From the IMG/VR virus record IMGVR_UViG_3300009604_001711, positions 1-26,968 of that record: a stretch of DNA of 26,968 nucleotides; one strand, 5' to 3'. Of the stretch, positions 12,453-21,800 are shown piece by piece. This DNA comes from a virus. The translations under genes and the position numbers were made by a program. The stretch's first letter is position 1. The number at the start of each line of letters is the position of its first letter. Under the pieces are notes generated by a model. It was not told where the DNA came from. It made no database searches and saw only the letters and a program-made list of their open reading frames with translations.

Positions 12453-13805
12453 ATGACTACTGCTACCCGTAGTTCGCTTTTGAAGGAGTATTTATTTGAC
12501 AAGGTGGGATTTTATCCGACTGCGGAGCAGAGTTTTATACTTGATTCGGGGTACAGGTTTAATCTTGTGGCTGGTGGTGAGCAGGCCGGTAAGAGTCTTG
12601 TAGCGTCTAAGTATTTGCTTTCGAGGTTTGCGGACACGGATGAGCGCGGGTTGTACTGGCTGGTGGCTGCGGACTACGAGAGGACGAGGGCTGAGTTCGA
12701 ATATTTATTGCAGGACTTTTCGGTGCTCGGGATTTTGAAGGAAGCTTCTAAGAGGGTAGATCCCGGACACCTGGTTCTTGCGGATGGTACGAGGATAGAG
12801 ACTAAGAGTGCTAAGGACCCGAGGACGCTTGCGATGAGAGCGCCTAACGGGATACTGGGGTGTGAGGCAAGTCAGCTTGACCTCGAGACTTTTTTCAGGT
12901 TGATGGGAAGGTGTGCGCCGAAGCGGGGGTGGATGTTTCTTTCCGGTACTTTTGAGGGAAGTTTAGGTTGGTATCCACAGATGTTCACGGCGTGGGCATC
13001 GGGTGCGGAGCCTGACTCCAGGGCTTTCTCGCTTCCGAGCTGGACGAATGTACACCTGTATCCCGGTGGTTCGACAGACCCGGAGATATTGAGACTGAAG
13101 GAGGCATCTAGTGATGATTTCTTTATGGAGAGGATTGAAGGAAAGCCCAGCCCGCCCCGCGGTCTGGTGTTCCCGGAATTCAGACCTGATATGCACATTG
13201 CAGAACTGGAGTACGAACCGGGATCGCCCGTTCACTTATGGATGGACCCCGGGTATGCGGGGGCTTATGCGGTGGTGGCTGTACAGCTCAGGGGAGAGCA
13301 GATATGTGTCATAGACGAGATATACGAACAGGGACTCGTCACGGACGAGATCATCGATATTGCACGGTCAAGGACATGGTGGCCCGATGTCTCATTCGGA
13401 GTGATAGATATAGCGGGAACGCAGCACCAGGCAATGGCAGCGCCCACAGAGGCGTGGATGGACCAGACAGGGCTTTATTTATCTTCGCAGAAGATCAGGA
13501 TTAACGAGGGGACTGAGCGGCTGAAGGGCTGGCTGAAGATAGATCCTAAGACCCACGCACCGAGGATAGTATTCAGCCCCAAATGTCACGGTATACTTTC
13601 AGAGTTCGGCTCTGCGCCTAATCCTTTTGACGGACAGACAAAGGCTTACAGGTGGAAAACGGACAGGGAAGGCAATATAGTTGGCGAAGTGCCGGAAGAC
13701 AAGTATAATCATGCTATAAAGGCGGTCATATACGGACTGGTTGACCGTTTCGGGTACGGGTATATCGAGAACCGCGACCGTATCCGGGTTAAAAGGTGGA
13801 TGTAG
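12453..13805 (+). CDS. terL: Terminase large subunit
   Basis: 450 aa, the ATPase-nuclease motor that pumps DNA into the procapsid and cuts it. Walker A-like GGEQAGKS is at 41-48; a Walker B-type position is in ILGCEASQLD (about 134-143, E138 as likely catalytic Glu); the coupling motif is LSGTFEGS (163-170). The C-terminal RNase H-like nuclease begins at WMDPGYAG (D265), with D319 in FGVIDIAG, and ends near DKYNHAIKAVIYGLVDRFGYG (D416 or D431). AAAGGGGAAG precedes the ATG. It ends with TAG immediately before the portal ATG. All motor and nuclease landmarks are present, so it should be functional. Confidence 0.9.
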   Translation: MTTATRSSLLKEYLFDKVGFYPTAEQSFILDSGYRFNLVAGGEQAGKSLVASKYLLSRFADTDERGLYWLVAADYERTRAEFEYLLQDFSVLGILKEASKRVDPGHLVLADGTRIETKSAKDPRTLAMRAPNGILGCEASQLDLETFFRLMGRCAPKRGWMFLSGTFEGSLGWYPQMFTAWASGAEPDSRAFSLPSWTNVHLYPGGSTDPEILRLKEASSDDFFMERIEGKPSPPRGLVFPEFRPDMHIAELEYEPGSPVHLWMDPGYAGAYAVVAVQLRGEQICVIDEIYEQGLVTDEIIDIARSRTWWPDVSFGVIDIAGTQHQAMAAPTEAWMDQTGLYLSSQKIRINEGTERLKGWLKIDPKTHAPRIVFSPKCHGILSEFGSAPNPFDGQTKAYRWKTDREGNIVGEVPEDKYNHAIKAVIYGLVDRFGYGYIENRDRIRVKRWM

Positions 13806-15632
13806 ATGGTAAGACGTAAACCGGAAGAGATTGTCGAACTGGTGGAGTCGCACTACGACGCTACTGAACCGATGAGACAGAGAATGCAGGATGACCACGC
13901 CCTGTACAGGCTTGAGCCTTACGATGCGGGTGAGGGTTACCAGAGTTATACCTCCAATGATCCGCAGACATATGCCGAGAAAGTGATCGGATGGGTCACC
14001 GGGGCAGAGATGACTGTCAGGATACCCCACGACGGTGCAGAACCGGAACTCAGGGAACGGAACGACCTGAAGGAGAGGTTCCTTATAGGCATACTCAGGG
14101 CTGCCGACGAGAGGCTATGCTCCCTGATGCAGCCTACTTTGAGGGATCAGCTCGGGTGGTATGCGACTATACGGGGCTGGTGTGCAGGCAGGGCGCTCCT
14201 CGCCAAGCGTGAGGACGGCTCTACTTATGTGGACATCACACCCTGGGACCCGCTTCATACTTACTGGGGTCTTGGCCCTGAAGGTCTGGACTGGATATGT
14301 TACAAGGTTCCTAAGACAAAAGACCAGATATTCTCGCAGTACAACGTGAGGATAGACTGGGATGCCCCGCATAACGTGGACGGCATAGACGTGTACGACT
14401 TCTATGACAGGGAGATCAACACGATTATCATACACAACGGTTCAACAACCAATCCCCTGCTCAGGGTGGTAAAGAAACAGACCCGGCACGGCGCAGACCG
14501 CGTCCCGGCTTTTCTCGGTCCTATAGGAGCTAACCCGTACATAGTGGCACTTTCACAGTCCAATATGCAGGATACGATTGCAGACGTGGGTGAGAGCGTG
14601 TTCCGTGCATCCAGGGACCTTTATCCCAAGCAGAACCTTATGATGAGTACGATGCTAGAACTGACCGCAAGGTCACGGAGACAGGGACTGATAGTACGGT
14701 CAAGGGACGGTACAAAGACACTGGATGAAGACCCCTACTTAGAGGGTTCGGAGATTGCGCTCTCCCAGAACGAGAACGTGGAACCCCTCGGACTCCTCGA
14801 GATGGCGAAGGAGACGGGTGCGTTTATGCAGCTCGTCTCGGGAGAGATGCAGAGAGGAACTATACCCCACTCGGTATACGGGGAGCTCCAGTTCCAGCTC
14901 TCGGGATTTGCCATCAACACGCTCCGGCAGGGAGTGGAAACCGTGGTCAGCAAGTATCTCAGGGGGGTGGAGAAGGCTTACCAGATGATATTTAACCTGG
15001 TGTCCGATCAGTACGCTTCCGGTGCGTATAAGTCAATGGAAGTTTCCGGTATGGACAGGAACAGGGTGTACTTTACCGAGGACATAGAAGCAGATATGAT
15101 TAAAAATACCGGGTCACCGGTCGTGAACCTTGTGGGTCAGCTACCGCAGGACGACATGACCCGGTACTCTATGGCACAGATTGCAAGGGAAGGCCCGACA
15201 CCGCTGCTGTCAGACAGGGCGATACGGGACCGTATCCTTGCAATACAGGACGCAGACCAGATGGACGATGCCATCAAGGAGCAGTTGGCAGAACGGATGC
15301 TGCCGGAAGCGGCACTCTGGACACTGCTCCGGGCTGCGGAACGACAGGGTCGGGAAGACCTTGTGCAGTTCTATGTGAACGAACTCATGTCCGTGATAAT
15401 GCAGAAACGACAAGCCGCAGAAATGCGGGATGCCGCCATGACAGCCCCGCCTCCGGGCGGTCCTCCACCCGGTGGACCTCCACTACCACCCAGGCCTGGA
15501 GGTCCGCCCACAACTAACCCGGCGGTGATGCCGAATGCCATGATGGGTGTTCCGCCACCGCAGCCCACGCCACAGGCAGGGCCTGTAGTACCGCCCGGGT
15601 CACCAAGACCCGGCGCACAGGGAGGTATCTGA
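13806..15632 (+). CDS. Portal protein
   Basis: 608 aa. It directly follows terL, with AGGTGG 6 nt before the ATG. The sequence has portal features: an N-terminal helical clip (EEIVELVESHYDATEPMRQRM), a central body with WDPLHTYWGLGPEGLDWICY, and a long stem helix (about 460-540) before the tail. The last ~60 residues are Pro/Gly-rich low complexity (repeated PPPGGPP), an extension absent from many portals. The dodecameric portal is the DNA channel at one capsid vertex and docks TerL and the tail. The call rests on position and overall pattern. TGATG joins it to the next gene. Confidence 0.82.
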   Translation: MVRRKPEEIVELVESHYDATEPMRQRMQDDHALYRLEPYDAGEGYQSYTSNDPQTYAEKVIGWVTGAEMTVRIPHDGAEPELRERNDLKERFLIGILRAADERLCSLMQPTLRDQLGWYATIRGWCAGRALLAKREDGSTYVDITPWDPLHTYWGLGPEGLDWICYKVPKTKDQIFSQYNVRIDWDAPHNVDGIDVYDFYDREINTIIIHNGSTTNPLLRVVKKQTRHGADRVPAFLGPIGANPYIVALSQSNMQDTIADVGESVFRASRDLYPKQNLMMSTMLELTARSRRQGLIVRSRDGTKTLDEDPYLEGSEIALSQNENVEPLGLLEMAKETGAFMQLVSGEMQRGTIPHSVYGELQFQLSGFAINTLRQGVETVVSKYLRGVEKAYQMIFNLVSDQYASGAYKSMEVSGMDRNRVYFTEDIEADMIKNTGSPVVNLVGQLPQDDMTRYSMAQIAREGPTPLLSDRAIRDRILAIQDADQMDDAIKEQLAERMLPEAALWTLLRAAERQGREDLVQFYVNELMSVIMQKRQAAEMRDAAMTAPPPGGPPPGGPPLPPRPGGPPTTNPAVMPNAMMGVPPPQPTPQAGPVVPPGSPRPGAQGGI

Positions 15633-17566
15633 TGGCTAACGTCTTTGGAAACTGGGGCTTTATACCGGGGATAGCTGGCAGTACATGGCTGGCACCCCCG
15701 GTTGAAACTATGTGGAGTATGTTTACTAACAAGAGCGGAGACCTTGACAAGGCAATGGATGAGTATGTTTCCGGGTCGGATATGTTCGGGGAATACGGTG
15801 ACGAGGGTATGCTGGAGGAAGAGGCATCTGATGCCGTCGATCAGGCGATCATGCAGCTCCACTCCCCTGTCCCGACAGCGGGACTTGTCCCCGGCTTCGG
15901 CCCTGCCCTGACTGACCAGGAACTACAGAACGTTGTGCAAAACTACCCCGGCATACAGGAACTGGCTACCGTGAGTTACGGTGATATGGACAATCTGTTT
16001 GACCAGGCACAGGACTTCATGGATGCGGGCGGAGAGGACTTTGATAACTTCGTGACAGACCTTGAGGATCTTGCAGAAGACAGCGGTATAGATTTGTGGG
16101 ACGCTATCAAGGGTGTGGGTAATGCGATAACGGATGCGGCCACGGATGTACTGGGATTAGCAGGTGAGGGTGCATTAACACAGGCTGAGGCGACAGTAAC
16201 ACAGGCTGATACAGTTGCTTCAATACTGAACTCGGGTGCTGACTGGATAGAAGATCGCGTGGAGGATTTGGGACAGGTTGTAATGGAGAATAGCAAGACG
16301 GAAGCCCTTGCAAGTCAAATGACATACGATCATATCATGGGTGACGGCATATCCAGCACTACCCAGAATATGGCCGACAAAATGGACCAGGAGTATCAGC
16401 AGGATATCCTGTTCGGGGAATTCGAGACTGACTGGGCAGAAGACCCGGCAGCCTTCCTGAGCTTCATTGGTAACGAGGATAACTATATGCCAGATGAGGC
16501 TGGCGGAGTAGCGATTGACCCGAATGCACTGGAAGCATGGCTTGCCTCACTGTTTGCAAGCGGCGACCCGGACCAGATAGAAATTGGTAATGCAGTACAG
16601 GCGCAGTACACATCACTCAACCTGGACGGGACAGGCCAGGCACCAGGCACTGGTGGGGAACCAACTCCTGAGCCAACCATGACCACCGATATACCCGACA
16701 CCACCGATATACCAGAAGAGATGGACATAAGTGATCTCCCGTTTGTAGACTATACGGATACCGGGATTGACACTCCAGAAGACCCTGGAGTTGAAATGCA
16801 GTTTGACAGACCCATACCGGGCATCGAGTACGACCCAACCATTGGCATTCCCGTGAGACAACCTTCCTACTGGGATCAGTTCAACAACGTATTTAACAAC
16901 CTGCCCGGTTCCGGTAGGTTTGAAGCACAGCAGCGCAAGGGCGACCTCTTTAAAGATGCCGAGACGCTATTCTATCTCAACACGAAATGGGAGGACAGGG
17001 ACTGGCTTAAGGATGCAGGAGCCGACCCGTTCAGCGCAGGTATGGTTGATGATGATTTGGGTGGGGATGGTTGGGTGCGCGGCAATATGCTTGAATCCGA
17101 TGCCGTAAACGAGGAAGCCCTGTTCTCGGACTGGCTTGAAGGTACATACCTACAGAAGCCCGGCGAGACACGTTCCGGGTTACACGATTCTGTCAGAAGT
17201 CTCCGTGATAATATGGAACAGTTTTCCGGCCTCAGCAATGCCCACGTCAGTAATATTGTCGGCCAAAACGCTGAAGGATATGACATGCTGATGGACAGGG
17301 CAGTATTCATGTCACCAAACACCCAAAGCGAGAATCGCCTGTCGAACTTGGTTGCGATGTACAACACGCATCCCGGCGCTGACACATGGGTGAGGAATTA
17401 TATGCAGAACTTCTTTCAGAATATGCTGTCCGACTGGACTAGCGCCGGGCGCAGTAAAGAGGACTTCCTAACAACATTTGTTAAGGATGCACCTGCGATG
17501 CAGGCACAGGCACCAAGGCAGCCAGCACCTAACGGCACTAGTTCGCCATCTCCGTATGGATGGTAA
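15632..17566 (+). CDS. Large acidic hypothetical virion-region protein
   Basis: 644 aa, coupled to the portal by TGATG. It is strongly acidic throughout (for example GEDFDNFVTDLEDLAEDSG). Ala-rich helices lie near 165-215, and a Pro/Thr/Asp linker near 345-400 contains a short duplication, TTDIP-D-TTDIP, from an 18-bp direct DNA repeat (16682-16713). It ends in a Gln/Pro/Ser tail. No enzyme motif or membrane segment is clear. Position between portal and scaffold suggests a structural, internal or accessory virion protein. I cannot name it. Confidence 0.75.
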   Translation: MANVFGNWGFIPGIAGSTWLAPPVETMWSMFTNKSGDLDKAMDEYVSGSDMFGEYGDEGMLEEEASDAVDQAIMQLHSPVPTAGLVPGFGPALTDQELQNVVQNYPGIQELATVSYGDMDNLFDQAQDFMDAGGEDFDNFVTDLEDLAEDSGIDLWDAIKGVGNAITDAATDVLGLAGEGALTQAEATVTQADTVASILNSGADWIEDRVEDLGQVVMENSKTEALASQMTYDHIMGDGISSTTQNMADKMDQEYQQDILFGEFETDWAEDPAAFLSFIGNEDNYMPDEAGGVAIDPNALEAWLASLFASGDPDQIEIGNAVQAQYTSLNLDGTGQAPGTGGEPTPEPTMTTDIPDTTDIPEEMDISDLPFVDYTDTGIDTPEDPGVEMQFDRPIPGIEYDPTIGIPVRQPSYWDQFNNVFNNLPGSGRFEAQQRKGDLFKDAETLFYLNTKWEDRDWLKDAGADPFSAGMVDDDLGGDGWVRGNMLESDAVNEEALFSDWLEGTYLQKPGETRSGLHDSVRSLRDNMEQFSGLSNAHVSNIVGQNAEGYDMLMDRAVFMSPNTQSENRLSNLVAMYNTHPGADTWVRNYMQNFFQNMLSDWTSAGRSKEDFLTTFVKDAPAMQAQAPRQPAPNGTSSPSPYGW

Positions 17567-17571
17567 TATAA

Positions 17572-17599
17572 TTGTTAACGAGCATAAGTTTAGTATAAT
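17572..17599 (+). promoter_or_regulatory. Possible promoter in a 45-bp gap
   Basis: TTGTTA (17572-17577), a 16-bp spacer and a perfect TATAAT (17594-17599) lie in one of the few gaps of the rightward operon. The predicted start would almost coincide with the ribosome-binding site (AGGGGG, 17601-17606), so it may be inactive or give a near-leaderless mRNA. Confidence 0.3.
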
Positions 17600-17611
17600 A
17601 AGGGGGAAATA

Positions 17612-18472
17612 ATGGCAGCAACATTTAATACCGTGACCGGAAAATGGACTCCGCAATCCGGGCCATTCGCGGGGATGGAATACGATGATGAACTATCGGC
17701 GTTAGCAGCCGAGGGAGGCACTGGTGTGACAGCTCAGCCGGTCGGACAGGGTGCGCCCGAGGTCGTGGGTGGTTATTCTCAGCAGCAGGATACAGCGATG
17801 CAGAATCTGTTCCAGGAGGCTGGACTACCGTGGAGAGATGTAACTCCGCAACAACAGTTCAGTCAGTATGCAGGGCAGCAGTTTCAACCCGGTGGGTATA
17901 ACCCGATGCGGGGCGCGTTCTACAATGCGTACAATCCCCTGATGCAGCAGTACTATCTGCAATCACCAACAATGGCACAGCCCGGAGGTTCGTTTGCTGA
18001 TTTTATGGGAAGCTATACTCAGCCAGGATTAGAGAACATGAGACAGCTCGCACAGCGAGCCTCGGCCATTGCCAACCTTACACCAGGGCAGTTCATGCAG
18101 TATGTAGATCCACAGACAGATTATACCGGACCAGCTATTGGGACAGCGGCGCTGGGGCAAATTGGGGCGTTGGACGATGCACAACGGCTCATGTACAGGC
18201 AGATATACGGCACTGGGGAAGGGTCAGAGCAGAACAGGAGACAGCTTGCCAATATGCTGGCGATGCAGCGCGGAAGTGGTGGCGGGATGTACGGCGGCAT
18301 TCTGGGACAGGCGATACAGGGAGCGATGAACGAGTTATATGATCAACTGATTGCCCAGCAACCCGGAGCGAATTTCCTTGACTGGTACCTTGGGCGCACC
18401 TCGGGTTTGGGAGGCGTGGCTGGCCGCCAAGCAACCCCAGCCGTGACCAACGGTAATGGAACACAGGTGTAA
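17612..18472 (+). CDS. Gly/Gln-rich hypothetical virion-region protein
   Basis: 286 aa. AAGGGGGAAATA precedes the ATG. It is rich in Gln, Gly, Tyr and Met (QQQDTAMQNLFQEAG, PQQQFSQYAGQQFQPGGYNP). Amphipathic helices lie near 135-215 (LENMRQLAQRASAIANLTP, EQNRRQLANMLAMQRGSGGG) and the end is Gly/Thr-rich. No catalytic motif or signal peptide is seen. The composition is typical of structural or DNA-ejection proteins. Its neighbour downstream has similar composition, so the two may assemble together. Confidence 0.7.
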   Translation: MAATFNTVTGKWTPQSGPFAGMEYDDELSALAAEGGTGVTAQPVGQGAPEVVGGYSQQQDTAMQNLFQEAGLPWRDVTPQQQFSQYAGQQFQPGGYNPMRGAFYNAYNPLMQQYYLQSPTMAQPGGSFADFMGSYTQPGLENMRQLAQRASAIANLTPGQFMQYVDPQTDYTGPAIGTAALGQIGALDDAQRLMYRQIYGTGEGSEQNRRQLANMLAMQRGSGGGMYGGILGQAIQGAMNELYDQLIAQQPGANFLDWYLGRTSGLGGVAGRQATPAVTNGNGTQV

Positions 18473-18483
18473 GGGAGTAATAT

Positions 18484-18840
18484 ATGGCTAACGGAAATAA
18501 TCCTTTCCTGGACTATTTATCAGGCGCAGGCGACTGGGGCAGCCTATTGTTGACCCAATTGCCACAGGCCGCGTATTACAGTTCTCCTGCCGGGACACAG
18601 TTTGGCGGGCAAAGCCCAAGGCAGGGACGTTACTTTCAGCAGGCATACCAGGATGTGTACAGCGACTACCTTGGTCAGATAGGCTCTGCCCTGAGAAGCG
18701 GACAAGAACAAGAACCCAGGTCCTTCCAGGAATTCCTTGAGACTGACCCGTGGACGGCACGGTACGGAAGACTTCCCCAGTATGAGCGCGGCGTAACACG
18801 CGCATACACTGATCCGAGAACGAGGTTTATCTTTTACTAA
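18484..18840 (+). CDS. Small conserved-looking hypothetical virion-region protein
   Basis: 118 aa. AAGGGAG lies 6 nt before the ATG. The centre (QSPRQGRYFQQAYQDVYSDY) and the end (FLETDPWTARYGRLPQYERGV then YTDPRTRFIFY) resemble small unnamed proteins I associate with uncultured phage structural modules. No enzymatic motif. Its stop shares the A with the next start (TAATG), so it is coupled to the 1944-aa protein and may help its folding or loading. Confidence 0.7.
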   Translation: MANGNNPFLDYLSGAGDWGSLLLTQLPQAAYYSSPAGTQFGGQSPRQGRYFQQAYQDVYSDYLGQIGSALRSGQEQEPRSFQEFLETDPWTARYGRLPQYERGVTRAYTDPRTRFIFY

Positions 18841-21800
18841 TGCCTTCTCAAGAAGAAATACAACGCCGCAGGGAGCGTAACGCGGAATGGGCCAGGCAGA
18901 GAGCGGCCAAAGCCACGCCTACTGGCGGGCTTGAACTTGGCCGTCGCGTCGTGGAGCCTGTATACAAGAAGGTTATAGAACCCTTGCTTATGTATCCCCA
19001 ACGCGCTGCCGGAGAAGTAGTTCAGCAGTTCGGGGAAACCCGTGAAGCTATCAGGGACCGTGGTGTTCTTGGTGGCATCGGTCACCTTGGACGGGAAACA
19101 TTAAGCACGGGGCTTGATGTAGCAGCAGACCTTACTCCCCTGCCCGAGTCGTGGGGGGAAAGGATGGACCCATCGGGTGAAACCGCTATGGGTGCAGAGG
19201 TGGAAAGGGCTAAGAGGCAGTTCGAGGCGGAGCAGGGGCGACGGCCTACGATGACGGAAGAGTACGACATCATGGCTACCATTCAGGACAGGGAGATGCC
19301 CTGGCTGACGGAGCGACAGAAAGTAGGACCCCTCGAGTTCTCAAACAGGATGTGGATCGAGGCTCCGACCGAGATAGCGTCGGCAGTAGGGGAGACGGCC
19401 TTGACGCTTGGTGTGGCTAGCGCGGGAAAACTGGGCGGTAAAGTACTCGGCAAGGTCGGACAACACGTCGCTGCGAAGTACGGCGCAGGAGAAGGGGCGA
19501 AGGCTACGACAGCCCGTGTAGCGGGCGGCGGTCTACAGCAAGTAGGCGGTGCGGTCGAGAAGGTACTGATGACCCCCAAGAAACTGGATGATCTGTTTGG
19601 CGTGATGGTGGCGAAGCCGTTAGGGTGGTTGTGGCAGGGTGGTGTAGCCAAGCCTGTCCTCTTTGGTGTAGGGGCCGTGAGTATCACAAAGGCACAGCTT
19701 AAAAATACTATTAACATATTCAGGAAGCGCGCTATTGAGGAAGGCGCTCCTGTGATGGAAGTGAATAAGAAGGCTCAGGACTTTTCACGGTCTGTGATTG
19801 ACCAGAATAAAGTAGAGAATATGAAACCAGGTCAGCAGTTACGGCTGTTTGATGATGAGATTGATACTGCCGCAGGACAGGCAAAGCTCATGAGTGAAGA
19901 GCCAGACCTGTCTGTCGGTACTGGGGGTAGGCCTGACGCAATGGAATCTCTTGCGCTACGCACAGCATCATTAACTCGCCTCGCAGAGAAATACCCTCTT
20001 CGCAGTGCCAGTGATCCTGCTATTATTCCGCAAGATATCTTGGGCAATATGTACAATGATGTTGACGCAATCGCGCGTTCAGCACAAGAAGGCATGGGCA
20101 TAGATGAGTGGTCTAAATTAAGCCCCGAAGCCAAGGTGTCCGAGGTCATGGATGGCGTTGGAGATATTAACCCACGAGATGGCTTAGAGGTTAACTATGA
20201 CATTGATCCGGGTAAGTTCGATGTACATGACATCATGGATGATATCGTGCATGACGTATTAGATACTCCGCAGTTCAAGGCTCCCCGTACACCTGTGGGG
20301 CCAGAGGTAGTTCCGCAGGATCGCGGTGGGTTCCATCATCCAGTGCATATGCTGAGCGTAGATTTCGCAAGTACATATACTGAACGAGGGCGGGATATTG
20401 TGCGGGGTTTATGGGATGACTATATACTCCCGCTAGAAAACAAGCTGAAAAGCAATATTCCTGAATCCTGGGGCAAGGCTCCGGTTGTCGGGGGCCTGTT
20501 CAGGAAACCAACACGCGTCATCACCCGTGCAGAGACACCGGAGGGACAGGCGGCTGCCAGGAGTGGACGCGACGTAGAACGTAAGTTGAATGATTTTAGT
20601 GATAAAGCTGATGAGGCCACCGAGGCTATGGCTAATAATGCGCGTGGCGATATAGCGTTTATGCTTGCCAAAATGGTAGACCAGGGTGTTATCAGGTTTA
20701 ACTCTGGAACAGCCAAGGTTATGAATGCCGCCCACGATGCGGATGATGCGGCAGAGATTATTACTGCAAGCGGTAGCTTGATAGAAGATATCCTTGAAGG
20801 TGCAGGGCGTGAAGGACAGGGCAACTACGTCTTCAGCGATGCCGTGCTAGAGGGGTCTGGTATGACCTTCAGGGGCAACACCCTGGTCAGCGAAGGGTAT
20901 CAGGGCGTTAGATCCAAAAATGCGAGGGGGGAGACTGTGGATGCTAACCTGCTCCCCGGCTTTGGTGATGTAGCGGAACGGCTTCCGCTATATGAGCAGC
21001 AGCTCAAGTCTGTCAAGGTACAGATCGGACAGGAGGTACGCGATGCGTATTCTCTGATGCAGGACATCACCGAATACACAGCTCGCATGGAGAACACACT
21101 TGTGGATATGGGTGTCAATATGCGAGGTCCATTACCTAAAGTGGCAGGCAAGGCGCAGCAGGGCGTTGCGAGAGGTGTGATGTACGGGGAAGGCGCACAC
21201 TACTTTCCACGCAATGCTTCTGGCGCTGTCGAGATAAACCCCGCTACGGGCAAAGCCGAGCTTGTGCTGAATGAGAAGCAGGCTCCGACGGAACTTACAT
21301 TTAACCCAGAGGGTGGTGGCAGGTGGGGAGTGCCTGCTATTAAGGGCAGGGTAGCCCTGTCTCAGGCTGAAGGCATGACAAGGGGTGAATGGTATGCCCA
21401 CCCCGCCGATGCGGTAGCAGACTATATCAAGTTCGTTGGGGATAAGAAGCGTAACGATGCTATTGGAGATTTCATAGTTCGGTATTCACAGGCGAACAAG
21501 GTGGAGTCAGGTACGGTTAAGCAGCTTCTCAAAAACTCCGATGAGTTCCAGAAGTTCGAGATGAACCTGGAGAAGGTACGCAACAAGATACGCAACATCA
21601 AGAATCGCCAGAAGCGCGCTACTGGCATGGGTCAGACGCGCCTGATAATATCCGCAGACGATGTTATGAAGGACATGAGAAAAGAACTACGCTTAACGCC
21701 CCTCACTAAGTTCCAGGGAACGGCAGAGGGTGTTGAAGAATACTTCCAGTACATGGATAAGAAGTTCGCGGAATGGCACAAAAAGGTCAAGAGTTTAGGG